DNA of 14,070 nucleotides from Bacillota bacterium (GCA_023458755.1 JAEWYE010000057.1:1-14070); one strand, 5' to 3'; positions 1-8,704 are shown, numbered from the stretch's first letter. Numbers and translations: made by a program. Notes: generated by a model not told the origin, from the sequence alone.

Positions 1-35
1 AATCTGTTCAGCTAACGGTGGCTTACCTCCGATGG
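1..35. other. Window edge beyond the SF2 helicase stop, no gene seen
   Basis: These bases lie downstream of the SF2 helicase stop codon. I see no hairpin followed by a T-tract and no gene start. Base composition here and in the last ~90 bases of the helicase frame is less AT-rich than the rest of that gene, which fits a junction, but the stretch is too short to identify what it belongs to. Confidence 0.3.
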
Positions 36-2345
36 TTAAGCGACAGCAGTACTATGATTCATTGCAGGAGGCAGCATAAGGTCGAACATTCTTGAGAAAA
101 AAGTGTAAACCAATATTGACAATATCACTCCGTCTATATTAGGGTTAACTACTTTAGTGCCTATGGATTTACACCAATTAACAAGGCTATGAATGTTCCC
201 TGTCAGCAATGTCCAAACTCGACCTTTATATGAACATCCTAATGTTACTTTATTTCCATTTTCATAACCTGACCCAACAATGAAAGCTTTCTGTCCACTG
301 GACTTTTCAGCAATTGATAATGCTTCAGCTACATCGCTACCTACACTCATTCTAAACCGAATATTTTTGCCTACCACTTGTTTTAACCCAACATTTTGTA
401 AGCGAACACGATTTATTCCATAGAATGATTTAAATGGTTCTGAACTCCTGATTAGAGAAGTTTTTTCACCAATAACTGCTTCTGCTAATGTAGCATACAT
501 TCCTTTATTGTCACTTGAATTTATATAGAGCAGTTTATTATCTATATCATTAATTACAATTAGCAAATCCCAAATAAGATTTTCTACTTCTTGAACGTTT
601 CCCCAATCAACCGGTTGTCGGCGAGCAATGATAACTAATAGGACGTTTTCTTCTCTATTTAGGATAGACCAAGCTTTATCTCCTTCTTTAAGCTCTATCG
701 CACTTTGATATTGTTCATAATGCCAAGCATTTTTGGGATTTCGATAAATAACTGTGCTCAATGCTGGCCTAATGTTTTGCAATGGAATTTTTAAGTCACT
801 CGGTATATTAAAACCTTTTAGAAAATCACCAAATCCAATTTCTTGAGCAATTGCATCAGTACTCATTTCGGGCAAAAGGCCATTCCAATCGGCATCTTGT
901 GCGTATAAACGTTCTAATTCTTGACTAACCGATATATCTGCGATATTAGCTACAAATGTAGCATCTCCTAAATCTTCATCGAACTTTGTTCGAGTAAATC
1001 TACCAATTAGCTGTAGGGTTACAGTCAAACTTTTTTTCACATCATGTAATGCAGCAACTTTCAAAGTAGGTAGGTCAAATCCTTCACCCAACATGTCAAC
1101 ACAAACAACAACTTTTGAAATACCCTTTTTAAGATTTTCAATTGATTCACGTCTACTTTGTTCTGATAACCCCGAACCACTAAAAATCATAACAGGATTG
1201 TACTCAGGGGATAGTTGCTTATAGATTTCAAAAACTTCTCTTGCACGTTTTTTATTTTCACAACGTGCCATCACTATTTGCTTTATATAGCCTGCTGCTT
1301 CTTGTTGCTTTAGTATGACAATAGCCGCATTTGCTATTTCGATATCAGATTTTTCACTGTTTATCTCAAATATTGGACTAAATGAGATATTAGTGAAATA
1401 GTGTTCTTCCTGTGCCATACGTAAAGGATAATTATAAATTATCTCACCATTAAGCTTCGCTCCATCATTTCTAAAAGGAGTGGCTGTAAATTGCAATACT
1501 CTGGAGTTAGAAAATCTCTGAATAAATTCTGTCCAAGTTGATGCAGTCGTATGATGTGCCTCATCAATAAAATAATGTGAGCAAAGATCGGAAATACATT
1601 TTTGCATTATGTCTGAGTATCCCGATACGCACGACATTGTTGTAATAATGACATTACAGCCAATAATGAATTCCCGAAGTTCATCGCCTGTTTTAAAGCG
1701 TTCATGTAAAATTCCAAGAATAGGTTGCTCAACTGTCGGTAGGACAATTCCAAACGCTTTTAAAAGACCAAGTGTGCAAAACTTTTGAGATAGTTGGCCT
1801 CTTAAGGAGTCACTAGGAACTGTAACAATCAATCTCTCGCATTGAGCAGCAATAAGTAACGACAGCATGGTCTCAGTTTTTCCGGTTCCGGTGGGCATTA
1901 CTATAGTTGCAATATCAGTTGAAGTCGTCCAATGTGCAAGCGCAGCATGTATCGCTCCTAATTGGGGTGTACGTAGACCCTGCTCGTCTTGAGATTCCTT
2001 TTTCAGAAGTATACCGTTGTGCCATGATTCCCTTATTTGTTCAGCCAATAAGTTCTCATTTGGATGTCGCATCCACTTTAATTTTTGAACACCCTGGAGA
2101 ATATCGTCCAAGTTCGGAACAGTATCAGTAGTTAGAATATATTGTTCATTATCTTTGAATTGAGCTCTTTTATGTTTAATATATATCTGAACACCAGATG
2201 GATCAATAGCAACAATATCGCCCTTTGGAGATTGTTTTATGCTTACATCTGTTTCTGGGATAATCATATGTGTTATCATATTTTTCCCAAATTTCTTTTG
2301 TTTTATATAAGCTGGTAGCTTAATTGAACCATCCAATAAAATCAT
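36..2345 (-). CDS. SF2 DEAD/DEAH-box helicase (Res-type), third gene of a putative defence cluster, possibly C-terminally truncated
   Basis: An ATP-dependent superfamily 2 helicase or translocase, expected to act on nucleic acid in the cytoplasm. Visible motifs in the 769-residue frame: a Q-motif-like RTPQ near 125, Walker A PTGTGKTE (151-158), Ia VTVPSDSL (174-181), DEAH (261-264), motif III TATP (287-290), motif V DMLGEGFD (417-424) and motif VI QLIGRFTR (445-452). The C-terminal 300 residues are a family-specific region with no nuclease motif I can see. The first ATG sits directly against the ribosome binding site (AGGAG then ATG, no spacer). TTG at codon 4 (first base at 2336) lies nine bases from AGGAG and may be the true start. 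The gene lies 80 bases downstream of the UvrD gene on the same strand and is probably co-transcribed. From memory of related helicases, the domain continues past the conserved 'WCKSIGTK...NIDG' stretch. Here the last 30 residues look unrelated, so the 3' end may be lost. Confidence 0.85.
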   Translation of the reverse strand: MILLDGSIKLPAYIKQKKFGKNMITHMIIPETDVSIKQSPKGDIVAIDPSGVQIYIKHKRAQFKDNEQYILTTDTVPNLDDILQGVQKLKWMRHPNENLLAEQIRESWHNGILLKKESQDEQGLRTPQLGAIHAALAHWTTSTDIATIVMPTGTGKTETMLSLLIAAQCERLIVTVPSDSLRGQLSQKFCTLGLLKAFGIVLPTVEQPILGILHERFKTGDELREFIIGCNVIITTMSCVSGYSDIMQKCISDLCSHYFIDEAHHTTASTWTEFIQRFSNSRVLQFTATPFRNDGAKLNGEIIYNYPLRMAQEEHYFTNISFSPIFEINSEKSDIEIANAAIVILKQQEAAGYIKQIVMARCENKKRAREVFEIYKQLSPEYNPVMIFSGSGLSEQSRRESIENLKKGISKVVVCVDMLGEGFDLPTLKVAALHDVKKSLTVTLQLIGRFTRTKFDEDLGDATFVANIADISVSQELERLYAQDADWNGLLPEMSTDAIAQEIGFGDFLKGFNIPSDLKIPLQNIRPALSTVIYRNPKNAWHYEQYQSAIELKEGDKAWSILNREENVLLVIIARRQPVDWGNVQEVENLIWDLLIVINDIDNKLLYINSSDNKGMYATLAEAVIGEKTSLIRSSEPFKSFYGINRVRLQNVGLKQVVGKNIRFRMSVGSDVAEALSIAEKSSGQKAFIVGSGYENGNKVTLGCSYKGRVWTLLTGNIHSLVNWCKSIGTKVVNPNIDGVILSILVYTFFSRMFDLMLPPAMNHSTAVA

Positions 2346-2425
2346 CTCCTAACTCTATTTATCCAAATTGTATGGGTTACGGCAATGAGTATTTCATGAT
2401 CTGTGGGGTATATCAAACAATATTT

Positions 2426-4285
2426 TTATAGTAATTCAATTTCTTCATCAGTAAACCAGCCATTTGAAATGGCAGTATCCCTGACTACGTTTTTATCATT
2501 CGTGTAAGCCACAACTGACAAACTTTTTTCTGCTCGCGTACATGCTACATAGAAAAGTCGTGTCGTTCTTATGATTCCCGTGTCCTTGCCTTCACGTTCA
2601 TTTTTGATATCTGTTTCTGTTTTAGCCTTCGCACCGAAAAGCTTCTCGTAGCTAAATAGGAATCCTTTGGACTCGGCGTCATCCATAATAACCATAACTC
2701 TAGGGAACTCCAAGCCTTTTACACCTTGGTGCGTAGCAAATTGGGTATTGTCAGTGACATATGCCGAATATCTTTCCAACTTATCAAAAGGCACAGACAG
2801 TGCTTCCCTTAAAGCTGTTATCTTTTTATCCTCATCTGCTGTTGGTCCAGACAAAATATCGTCTACACGATCATTGAGGGGGAAAAGGTTAGTTTTTTTG
2901 ATGACCTTTAATATATCAACACAAGTAGGAATAGATCCGTCCTTCCAGAGCAAGAGCAATTCTTCGACCGATTTTTCGGCAGATTCAAGCAATTTGCTCT
3001 GATCTGTAGAGTTTTCTAGGAAAGCCTTTTTGCCTAAAAGCGGGGAAGAGTGTCGCACAATTTTTGAAACCTCAAAGTCATTTCCGCTTTGATATGCTTT
3101 TATTAATGGAGAAATAACATTTGCTAAAAATGATATTTCAGATATTGATCCATTACGCAAAGATGTGCTGAAGGAATCTATTTCGTTCAGCGGGGAATAC
3201 AATTCAAGAAATCCAAATCTACTGGCAGCCATATGGTGCTCTAGAATCAGGCTTTTATATTGGGTGACATCAAGCCATGCTTTGTCATTAGTTTTCTCAG
3301 ACATAACTTTAGCGGCTTGATGTTCTACTTCTTCTTTATTAGCAGAAGAATCAGCTATAAATAAACGTACTGTTCCTGTCTCAGCATCAGTGCGTGGCTG
3401 CTGTTGTTGTTTATCAATAGTCTTCCGTATTGTATTGGCTAGCTCAACTATGCGCGTAGCACTACGGTGGTTCATGACTTTTTCAGGCTTTTCCCATTCA
3501 TTGGGAATACAATCGGCTAAATTGTCCTTGCCATCCATATATATTCTCTGCATGGTGTCACCAAACATGCCAATAACAAATCTGTCTTTATATTTTTCGT
3601 AAACGATAAGCAAAGCATCAACAAGCTCTTTCTTTGTATCTTGGCTCTCATCAATTAACAAGATGGGATATTTACCGATTAGAATTTCCTGCATGGTTCC
3701 TTCGGTAGCTATAAATTCGGAGCCCATTTTAACGACTTCGCTATGGTTTAGAGAATCATAGCCCACATTATCTCCATTAGGATTGTAGGAAAATTTCTTT
3801 ATGGTATCAATTTTACTAATGCGAGCGGTTTTCTTTTTTATCTCTTCCGCTCTTTTAATGGCGGCAGCACCGCCACGTCCTTTGGCCTGTTTTTCATTCA
3901 ACTCTGCAATATCTCTTTTCAGAGATTCGATAATCCAAGCTTTAATATCAGGCTGATAGTTTTTAATCAGTTCCCATAGAAAACTATGAATGGTAGATAC
4001 CGCAAAAATCGGCTTATACTGAAGCCTTTTAGAAATTTCGTCGCAAGCAGCGTTGGTATAGGTTATAACTGCAATTTGTTTTGAGTATACGGACAATTTT
4101 GCACCCATTTTCTTATCTAAGAAAGAAAGCGCATTAATTAAGCTCCGTGTTTTGCCGGAACCCGCTCCTGCAAACATAAAGAAGCTTTTGGGATTATCTT
4201 CAGAAAAACACATTCTTATTTCATCATCCACATGATCATCTACATGGTTATCCGATAATGGATGAGTAACTTTTATATCTTCCAT
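2426..4285 (-). CDS. UvrD/PcrA-like SF1 helicase, GajB-like partner of the OLD nuclease
   Basis: A 619-residue superfamily 1A DNA helicase. Motifs in order: Walker A AGAGSGKT (39-46), Ia ITYTNAACDE (74-83), motif II IDESQD (211-216), motif III GDTMQRIY (242-249), motif IV NHRS (272-275), motif V THQGVKGLEF (518-527) and motif VI LFYVACTRAEKS (577-588), so the ATPase core looks intact. A charged insertion around residues 115-165 could be a helical arm. Its ATG (4283-4285) is one base after the stop of the OLD-family gene and has an AGAGGAG ribosome binding site seven bases upstream that lies inside that gene, so the two are translationally coupled. Class 2 OLD nucleases are known to sit beside exactly this kind of helicase; that pair is the Gabija anti-phage system (GajA-GajB). 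The protein is longer than the roughly 500 residues I recall for characterised GajB, so I call it GajB-like rather than GajB. Confidence 0.88.
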   Translation of the reverse strand: MEDIKVTHPLSDNHVDDHVDDEIRMCFSEDNPKSFFMFAGAGSGKTRSLINALSFLDKKMGAKLSVYSKQIAVITYTNAACDEISKRLQYKPIFAVSTIHSFLWELIKNYQPDIKAWIIESLKRDIAELNEKQAKGRGGAAAIKRAEEIKKKTARISKIDTIKKFSYNPNGDNVGYDSLNHSEVVKMGSEFIATEGTMQEILIGKYPILLIDESQDTKKELVDALLIVYEKYKDRFVIGMFGDTMQRIYMDGKDNLADCIPNEWEKPEKVMNHRSATRIVELANTIRKTIDKQQQQPRTDAETGTVRLFIADSSANKEEVEHQAAKVMSEKTNDKAWLDVTQYKSLILEHHMAASRFGFLELYSPLNEIDSFSTSLRNGSISEISFLANVISPLIKAYQSGNDFEVSKIVRHSSPLLGKKAFLENSTDQSKLLESAEKSVEELLLLWKDGSIPTCVDILKVIKKTNLFPLNDRVDDILSGPTADEDKKITALREALSVPFDKLERYSAYVTDNTQFATHQGVKGLEFPRVMVIMDDAESKGFLFSYEKLFGAKAKTETDIKNEREGKDTGIIRTTRLFYVACTRAEKSLSVVAYTNDKNVVRDTAISNGWFTDEEIELL

Positions 4286-4286
4286 T

Positions 4287-6506
4287 TCAACACTCCTCTG
4301 GGCGCAGAATAGTTTGGAGCCACTCTAATCCTTCCGCAATATATGGAGGGATCGTAAGTTTACCGGGATCAATGGCATAAATTAAATCCAGAGCAAATTC
4401 AGCTTTCTGGTCAGTTTTTCCAGTTCTAAGCTCATCATATATTTGCTTATGTATGTCATCAAATGGCTTTTCAGCATTGAGTGCGGCATTTACTTTCTTA
4501 AGAAGGTTCCCAGCATCGCCCGCATCATCTTCCTCAGGATTCAGATCTTTGAATAGTTTATAATTTGTATAAACCATACAATCCTCAAAGGTGCTAGACA
4601 GCACCTCTGTCGGTACTCCTTTAAAATCAATTTGTACCGGAGTCTGATAGGCAATTCGTATAGAGTACATGTAAGGGATCTTACATGTAGACTCTTTTTG
4701 TTTTTCCCCAAGATCAAGAAGTTTGTCCAAATCTTTTTCTTTAATCAGCCAATTAGTGATAGCATAATTACTACTTATTAGTCCTTTGTTTCGTTCAGGG
4801 CGAACCGCCTTATGGTGACCGCTTGGTTCCGCAGAATCCAAATCAGAAATTACTAATGTTGGTAAGCATAGCTTATCAATCAAAGGACTTAGCCGATGTG
4901 AATGACGACCACTTATACTAAGTATCGAAATATACCTTTGATGCAATTCCGGATAATGTTCTTTTATAAAATGCGGCACCAGCATACTTTCAGCGGAACC
5001 TTCAACTAATATAGCAGCATCTGCAAAGAATAAGTCACAATGGGTTGTTTGCAGGTATCGCGTTACAAATTTGTCTGTTTCATCTTCTTTACCAAATACA
5101 TCAGATAGATTAATTACTTTTGCCGTAGCAACATTACAGTTCGCGCATTCAGGAAGTCGCTTGAAATAGCGTAAATCCGCGAAGTCTGTCTCGCGTGCAA
5201 TATGGCTGGAATGGGTGCTAATAACAAGCTGTGTGGCAAAATTCATGTTTTCTTTCAAAAACTTATGATTCCTTAATACCGAGTAGGCTTTTCGTATAAA
5301 AACTTGCTGAACCTGCATATGCAAATGCGCTTCTGGCTCTTCCACTAAAACTAGATGCAATGGTTCAATTGTATCTGGGGCATCCTGTGTTTGCCGGGCT
5401 TTTCCCACCCTCATCCAACTATCTCTAAAACTCATAAGATCAAATACCATTGAAATTAGATTCTGATAGCCCAAACCATTATATTTTTCCGGCAACTTCA
5501 GTGTCTCATCGTTTTTACTAAGGGCATATTGCACGGCAGAATCGTGTTTCAATGTTTCACTTGTACTAACTTTAGTTGTAATCGTAATTTTAGGATCGGT
5601 TACTCCGGGATAACCCAAACCCTCTAGTTCCGAAATTGCAGGGGCAAATTTATCGGATAGGTTTTTGTCAAAAACACCTCTAGCTTGTTCGGTGACTTCC
5701 AATATTTCTAAATCTTCAGAGGTAGGGAGTTTCTCTGGATCTAAGTGTTTGTCATAATAGCTCCGCATCTGGCCCGATAATTGTTTTCGTGACCTTTCAT
5801 TTTCATCAGAAGAATCCGGATCGGAAAAACCACGCTGAGCATCAATCATATCGATCTTGATAATACCCTTTAATGGGTTATCTGTGAAGCATTCCATTGA
5901 ATAAGGGGTTGATTGTGGTGGTTCTGCTAATGACTGTTTTGGATCAAGTACATATGACTTGATAGAAAAATGCGTAGTTAATTTTTTGTCTAGGAAATCA
6001 CACAAATCTTTTGGGTATAGATTTATATGAACTGCATCCTTTCCTCTTCCTATGGCTTCAGTAGTACGAGCCGCAGAATAAGCCTCCCGATATTCAGCAA
6101 ATAATTTTGAAATATCTTTGGGCTGAAAGGCTAAGCGTACTCCAAGCTTTCCTCCGCGCCATTTTAATGTAGGAATAATGCTGGCAACATAGTGAATTTC
6201 GCTATGCTCAACTTCTAGCCAAACATCCATCATTGGCACAAGATTGTCCCATTTCGCCAAGTCTTCTGGCATCTTGCATTTTTCCGCTACCCATTCTTCA
6301 CCAATAGCATTTATTGCAGAACGGTTTGAAATAGTAAAATCGTTAAAAACAAAGCCTCTTCCTGCTAAAAATTTGCCTAATGCATCCATAGCTGACGTTT
6401 TTCCGCTATTATTAGCCCCAACGAACAGAGTAGTACTCTTGCTGAAATCTATGTGGCACTGTTGCAATTTCCGGAAATTCCGAACATATATAGATGAAAT
6501 ATTCAT
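4287..6506 (-). CDS. OLD-family ATP-dependent endonuclease (ABC ATPase + Toprim), GajA-like
   Basis: A 739-residue overcoming-lysogeny-defect nuclease: an ABC/SMC-like ATPase followed by a Toprim nuclease domain. Seen in sequence: N-terminal MNISSIYVRNFRKL typical of RecF/OLD ATPases, Walker A GANNSGKT (30-37), signature GLGYQNL (about 344-350), Walker B LVLVEEPEAHLH (385-396), H-loop STHSSH (430-435), the Toprim glutamate segment LVEGSAES (500-507) and metal-binding SDLD (554-557). All key residues appear present. I start at the ATG at 6506 because GGGAGAAG lies just upstream of it; an in-frame ATG 13 codons earlier (6545) has no comparable site. It is first in a compact transcription unit with the UvrD helicase. 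In known Gabija systems GajA is a nucleotide-sensing DNA-nicking nuclease that forms a complex with GajB. Transfer of that role to this protein is inference. It is longer than the ~580 residues I recall for the characterised GajA, with added material mostly between Walker A and the signature. Confidence 0.9.
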   Translation of the reverse strand: MNISSIYVRNFRKLQQCHIDFSKSTTLFVGANNSGKTSAMDALGKFLAGRGFVFNDFTISNRSAINAIGEEWVAEKCKMPEDLAKWDNLVPMMDVWLEVEHSEIHYVASIIPTLKWRGGKLGVRLAFQPKDISKLFAEYREAYSAARTTEAIGRGKDAVHINLYPKDLCDFLDKKLTTHFSIKSYVLDPKQSLAEPPQSTPYSMECFTDNPLKGIIKIDMIDAQRGFSDPDSSDENERSRKQLSGQMRSYYDKHLDPEKLPTSEDLEILEVTEQARGVFDKNLSDKFAPAISELEGLGYPGVTDPKITITTKVSTSETLKHDSAVQYALSKNDETLKLPEKYNGLGYQNLISMVFDLMSFRDSWMRVGKARQTQDAPDTIEPLHLVLVEEPEAHLHMQVQQVFIRKAYSVLRNHKFLKENMNFATQLVISTHSSHIARETDFADLRYFKRLPECANCNVATAKVINLSDVFGKEDETDKFVTRYLQTTHCDLFFADAAILVEGSAESMLVPHFIKEHYPELHQRYISILSISGRHSHRLSPLIDKLCLPTLVISDLDSAEPSGHHKAVRPERNKGLISSNYAITNWLIKEKDLDKLLDLGEKQKESTCKIPYMYSIRIAYQTPVQIDFKGVPTEVLSSTFEDCMVYTNYKLFKDLNPEEDDAGDAGNLLKKVNAALNAEKPFDDIHKQIYDELRTGKTDQKAEFALDLIYAIDPGKLTIPPYIAEGLEWLQTILRPEEC

Positions 6507-6616
6507 ATTGACTTCTCCCTGCTTTCTCTTTTGATATATGGGCATTTATGCCATCTACATTTCTTGAGGTATTATTCCACAGAAATATATAACCGTATTT
6601 GTAGCTCTCATAGCTG

Positions 6617-6644
6617 CGTATAAGTACTATATTCCAAATATCAA
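6617..6644 (-). promoter_or_regulatory. Candidate promoter for the OLD-UvrD-helicase cluster
   Basis: On the minus strand TTGATA (6644-6639) is followed, after 16 bases, by TATACG (6622-6617). It lies about 110 bases upstream of the OLD nuclease ATG in the 191-base gap separating that gene from the small helix-turn-helix gene. The -10 matches four of six consensus bases, so this is a moderate candidate. Read-through from the upstream helix-turn-helix promoter is the alternative. Confidence 0.35.
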
Positions 6645-6697
6645 GCCACTAAAACAGCCTTACAATGAACTAAAAAGCATTAGCAATCATATGACAA

Positions 6698-6865
6698 CTA
6701 TGCCTTTCTCCGTCCATCCTTGGGTTTCTGCGCATCCTTAGGTATAGCCCAAGTAACTCCAAACCGAACAGCGCCCAGTATTTTACCCTGTGCACAAAGC
6801 ACCTGTACCCGGCGTGGAGTAATTGCCCATTTTTCCGCTGCTTCTTTCGCTGTCATATAGTCCAT
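6698..6865 (-). CDS. Small helix-turn-helix (excisionase/MerR-like) DNA-binding protein
   Basis: A 55-residue basic protein reading MTAKEAAEKWAITPRRVQVL (4-23), the usual pattern of an excisionase/MerR-type winged helix, followed by the wing GAVRFGVTWAIP (31-42) and a basic tail. It probably binds DNA, either as a repressor of the downstream cluster or as a recombination directionality factor for the adjacent recombinases; sequence alone does not separate these. ATG at 6863-6865 is chosen because AAAGGA lies about 8 bases upstream; the frame is open 21 codons further but has no ribosome binding site there. It has its own promoter (6900-6928). It sits between the last recombinase gene and the OLD nuclease gene, all on the same strand. 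Confidence 0.75.
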   Translation of the reverse strand: MDYMTAKEAAEKWAITPRRVQVLCAQGKILGAVRFGVTWAIPKDAQKPKDGRRKA

Positions 6866-6899
6866 TAAAACGTTCCTTTGCCGAATAAATATTGTATAT

Positions 6900-6928
6900 A
6901 TTATATATCGCAACGGCGAATAAAGCAA
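6900..6928 (-). promoter_or_regulatory. Promoter of the helix-turn-helix gene
   Basis: Minus-strand -10 TATAAT (6905-6900) is a perfect consensus. It is spaced 17 bases from TTGCTT (6928-6923), a weak -35. The predicted start near 6893 gives a short leader of about 28 bases containing the AAAGGA site. The surroundings are AT-rich with alternating TA runs, so a chance -10 is possible, but the spacing is ideal. Confidence 0.55.
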
Positions 6929-7007
6929 TCAGATTCGTGTAAATTATGGAAATATTCACAGCATTTTGGTGAAATGGATTGAAAAATAGTAAAAAATTTG
7001 TTGAACA

Positions 7008-7040
7008 GAGAAATGCCGCCAACATTTGTGGCGGCTTCTC
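7008..7040 (-). terminator. Hairpin after the last recombinase gene, likely terminator
   Basis: Ten bases beyond the stop of the third recombinase gene, GCCGCC (7015-7020) pairs with GGCGGC (7030-7035) around a nine-base loop. Flanking GAGAA/TTCTC (7008-7012, 7036-7040) extends the stem with a two-base bulge. On the minus strand the hairpin is followed, after a short gap, by a run of T at 6996-6991. The run is displaced, so efficiency is uncertain. It separates the recombinase unit from the AT-rich defence module. Confidence 0.55.
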
Positions 7041-7049
7041 CTGCTATTT

Positions 7050-8699
7050 TTATTCACTCGGCAGTTCCTGTTCCAATTCCATATTGTTATCAAAAGTGAT
7101 TCGAATGCGGTCTGCAGATAAAACCACCACCTTGGTAATAATCCCCTTGACCACATCATCACGATATTCCTTTACGCTAAGGTCAATATGTTCCAGTGTG
7201 TAAAGCAGCTCATGAATTCGGGCTTGTGTATTTTGGGCAAGCATGGTCTGCTCTTGGTGTTCGCCAAGCTGACCCTGCAGCCCCTTTATTTCCGCAGCGA
7301 TTTCCTCAAACTTGGCATCGAAGTAATCCGCACCGGCGCTTGATTTGGAGCTGAGTTCCACCAAATCCATCATCACACTCTGCAGCTCGACGATACGGTT
7401 TTGGACAGCCGCTTCATTAAAGCTGTCATCATCCTGCGTACCGATGGCCAGCCGCAGGCCTGCCTTGAGGGTTTCAATAACATCAGCCTTATCCTCATCC
7501 AGCCGGTTCAGGGCGTTGACAATTGCTTGATGTAACCGGCTTTCCTCAATGGTAGGGGATTCCTTGCAGTATTTCGTGCCGTATTCCAGTCGGTTGATAC
7601 AGCGCCAGACCACCTTTTTCTTACCGTTTCTCGCCCAAGTCACTCGGCGATACTGTGTACCGCAGTCACCGCAGCAAAGAAGCTCGGTCAGGGCATACTT
7701 ACTGCTGTATTTTCCTTTTTCGGTTTTCACCGCTTTTTTGGCTACCTTTCGCTTACCGGCTCTCCGGGCGATTTCCTCCTGCACAAGATTGAATAAATCC
7801 TTTGAAATAATCGGCTCATGGTTCCCGGTAACATAATACTGCGGGATTTCACCGTTGTTTTTCCGGGTTTCCTTGGTTAAACAATCCACCACATAGGTTT
7901 TTTGTAGCAGGGCATCCCCGATGTATCGCTCGTTGCGAAGCATATATTGCAGTGCGCCGATTGACCATTCTGTGTTGCCGGTGGGTGAAAGGATGTTGTC
8001 TGCCTCTAGCGACTCCTTTATTGTTCGGACGCTGGCACCGGAGTAATAGCTTCTGAAAATCCGTTTTACGATTTCTGCTTCCTCCGGCACGATCTTGGGC
8101 TGACCGTCCTCACCTTTTTCGTAACCCAGCAGGCGGGAGTATTGAAATGGCACCTTTCCACTTTTGAAGCTCTGGCGCTTGCCCCATGTGACGTTGCGGC
8201 TGATGGATTCACTCTCAGCCTGCGCAAAGCCGCTGAGGAAGCACAGCGCCATTTCACTGGCCATCTCCATTGTGTTGATGCCCTCTTTTTCAAAAATAAT
8301 GGGGATACCCTTTGCCTTGAGCTTGCGGATATATCCGATGGCATCCAGCGTGTTTCTGGAAAACCGGGAGACGGATTTGGTCAGCACCATGTCGATTTTA
8401 CCTTTTTCACACAGTGCCATGAGCTTGAGAAACTCGGTACGCTTTTTGGCGCTGGTTCCGGTGATGCCCTCATCGGCAAAAATACCGGCAAGCTCCCAAT
8501 CCTTGTTTTTGCTGATTTTATCGGTATAATAAGCAATCTGCGCAGCGTAGCTGGACTGCTGTTCTTCCTGTTCGGTACTGACCCGGCAGTAGGCCGCCAC
8601 ACGCAGCTTTCTCTTTCTGGCATTGGGCTTGGTTAAAAGAATGTTGGCGGGGATTATATCGACCCTTTTCTGTAGGGGTGTTAAAGTTTGCATCTGCAT
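7050..8699 (-). CDS. Large serine recombinase (third of the cluster)
   Basis: A 549-residue site-specific integrase/excisionase of the large serine family. The N-terminal resolvase domain carries AYCRVSTEQ with Ser41 as nucleophile, then DEGITGT and the KSVSRFSRN arginine motif. A recombinase DNA-binding domain follows (GEDGQPKIVPEEAEIVKRIF through NERYIGD), then a zinc ribbon (LLCCGDCGTQY... with distal WRC and YC cysteines), and a C-terminal coiled-coil-rich tail ending ELEQELPSE. I start at ATG 8699 because AAAGGAG lies just upstream; the longer frame to 8747 overlaps the preceding gene and lacks a site. Only five bases separate it from the preceding stop, so it is part of one transcription unit with the other two recombinases. 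It likely moves the surrounding element; the attachment site is not identifiable from one window. Confidence 0.93.
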   Translation of the reverse strand: MQMQTLTPLQKRVDIIPANILLTKPNARKRKLRVAAYCRVSTEQEEQQSSYAAQIAYYTDKISKNKDWELAGIFADEGITGTSAKKRTEFLKLMALCEKGKIDMVLTKSVSRFSRNTLDAIGYIRKLKAKGIPIIFEKEGINTMEMASEMALCFLSGFAQAESESISRNVTWGKRQSFKSGKVPFQYSRLLGYEKGEDGQPKIVPEEAEIVKRIFRSYYSGASVRTIKESLEADNILSPTGNTEWSIGALQYMLRNERYIGDALLQKTYVVDCLTKETRKNNGEIPQYYVTGNHEPIISKDLFNLVQEEIARRAGKRKVAKKAVKTEKGKYSSKYALTELLCCGDCGTQYRRVTWARNGKKKVVWRCINRLEYGTKYCKESPTIEESRLHQAIVNALNRLDEDKADVIETLKAGLRLAIGTQDDDSFNEAAVQNRIVELQSVMMDLVELSSKSSAGADYFDAKFEEIAAEIKGLQGQLGEHQEQTMLAQNTQARIHELLYTLEHIDLSVKEYRDDVVKGIITKVVVLSADRIRITFDNNMELEQELPSE

Positions 8700-8704
8700 G
8701 GCGG

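Noticed and set aside
4287..6506. Retron- or PARIS-type assignment for the OLD-family gene
   Set aside because: No reverse transcriptase or msr/msd-like region and no DUF4435-type partner is adjacent; the coupled UvrD helicase fits the class 2 OLD arrangement.
6507..6545. Earlier ATG for the OLD-family nuclease, 13 codons upstream
   Set aside because: No ribosome binding site precedes it, while GGGAGAAG precedes the ATG at 6506 and the family homology begins there.
8142..8636. 164-codon plus-strand frame opposite the third recombinase
   Set aside because: Antisense shadow of the resolvase domain; no recognisable domain in its translation.
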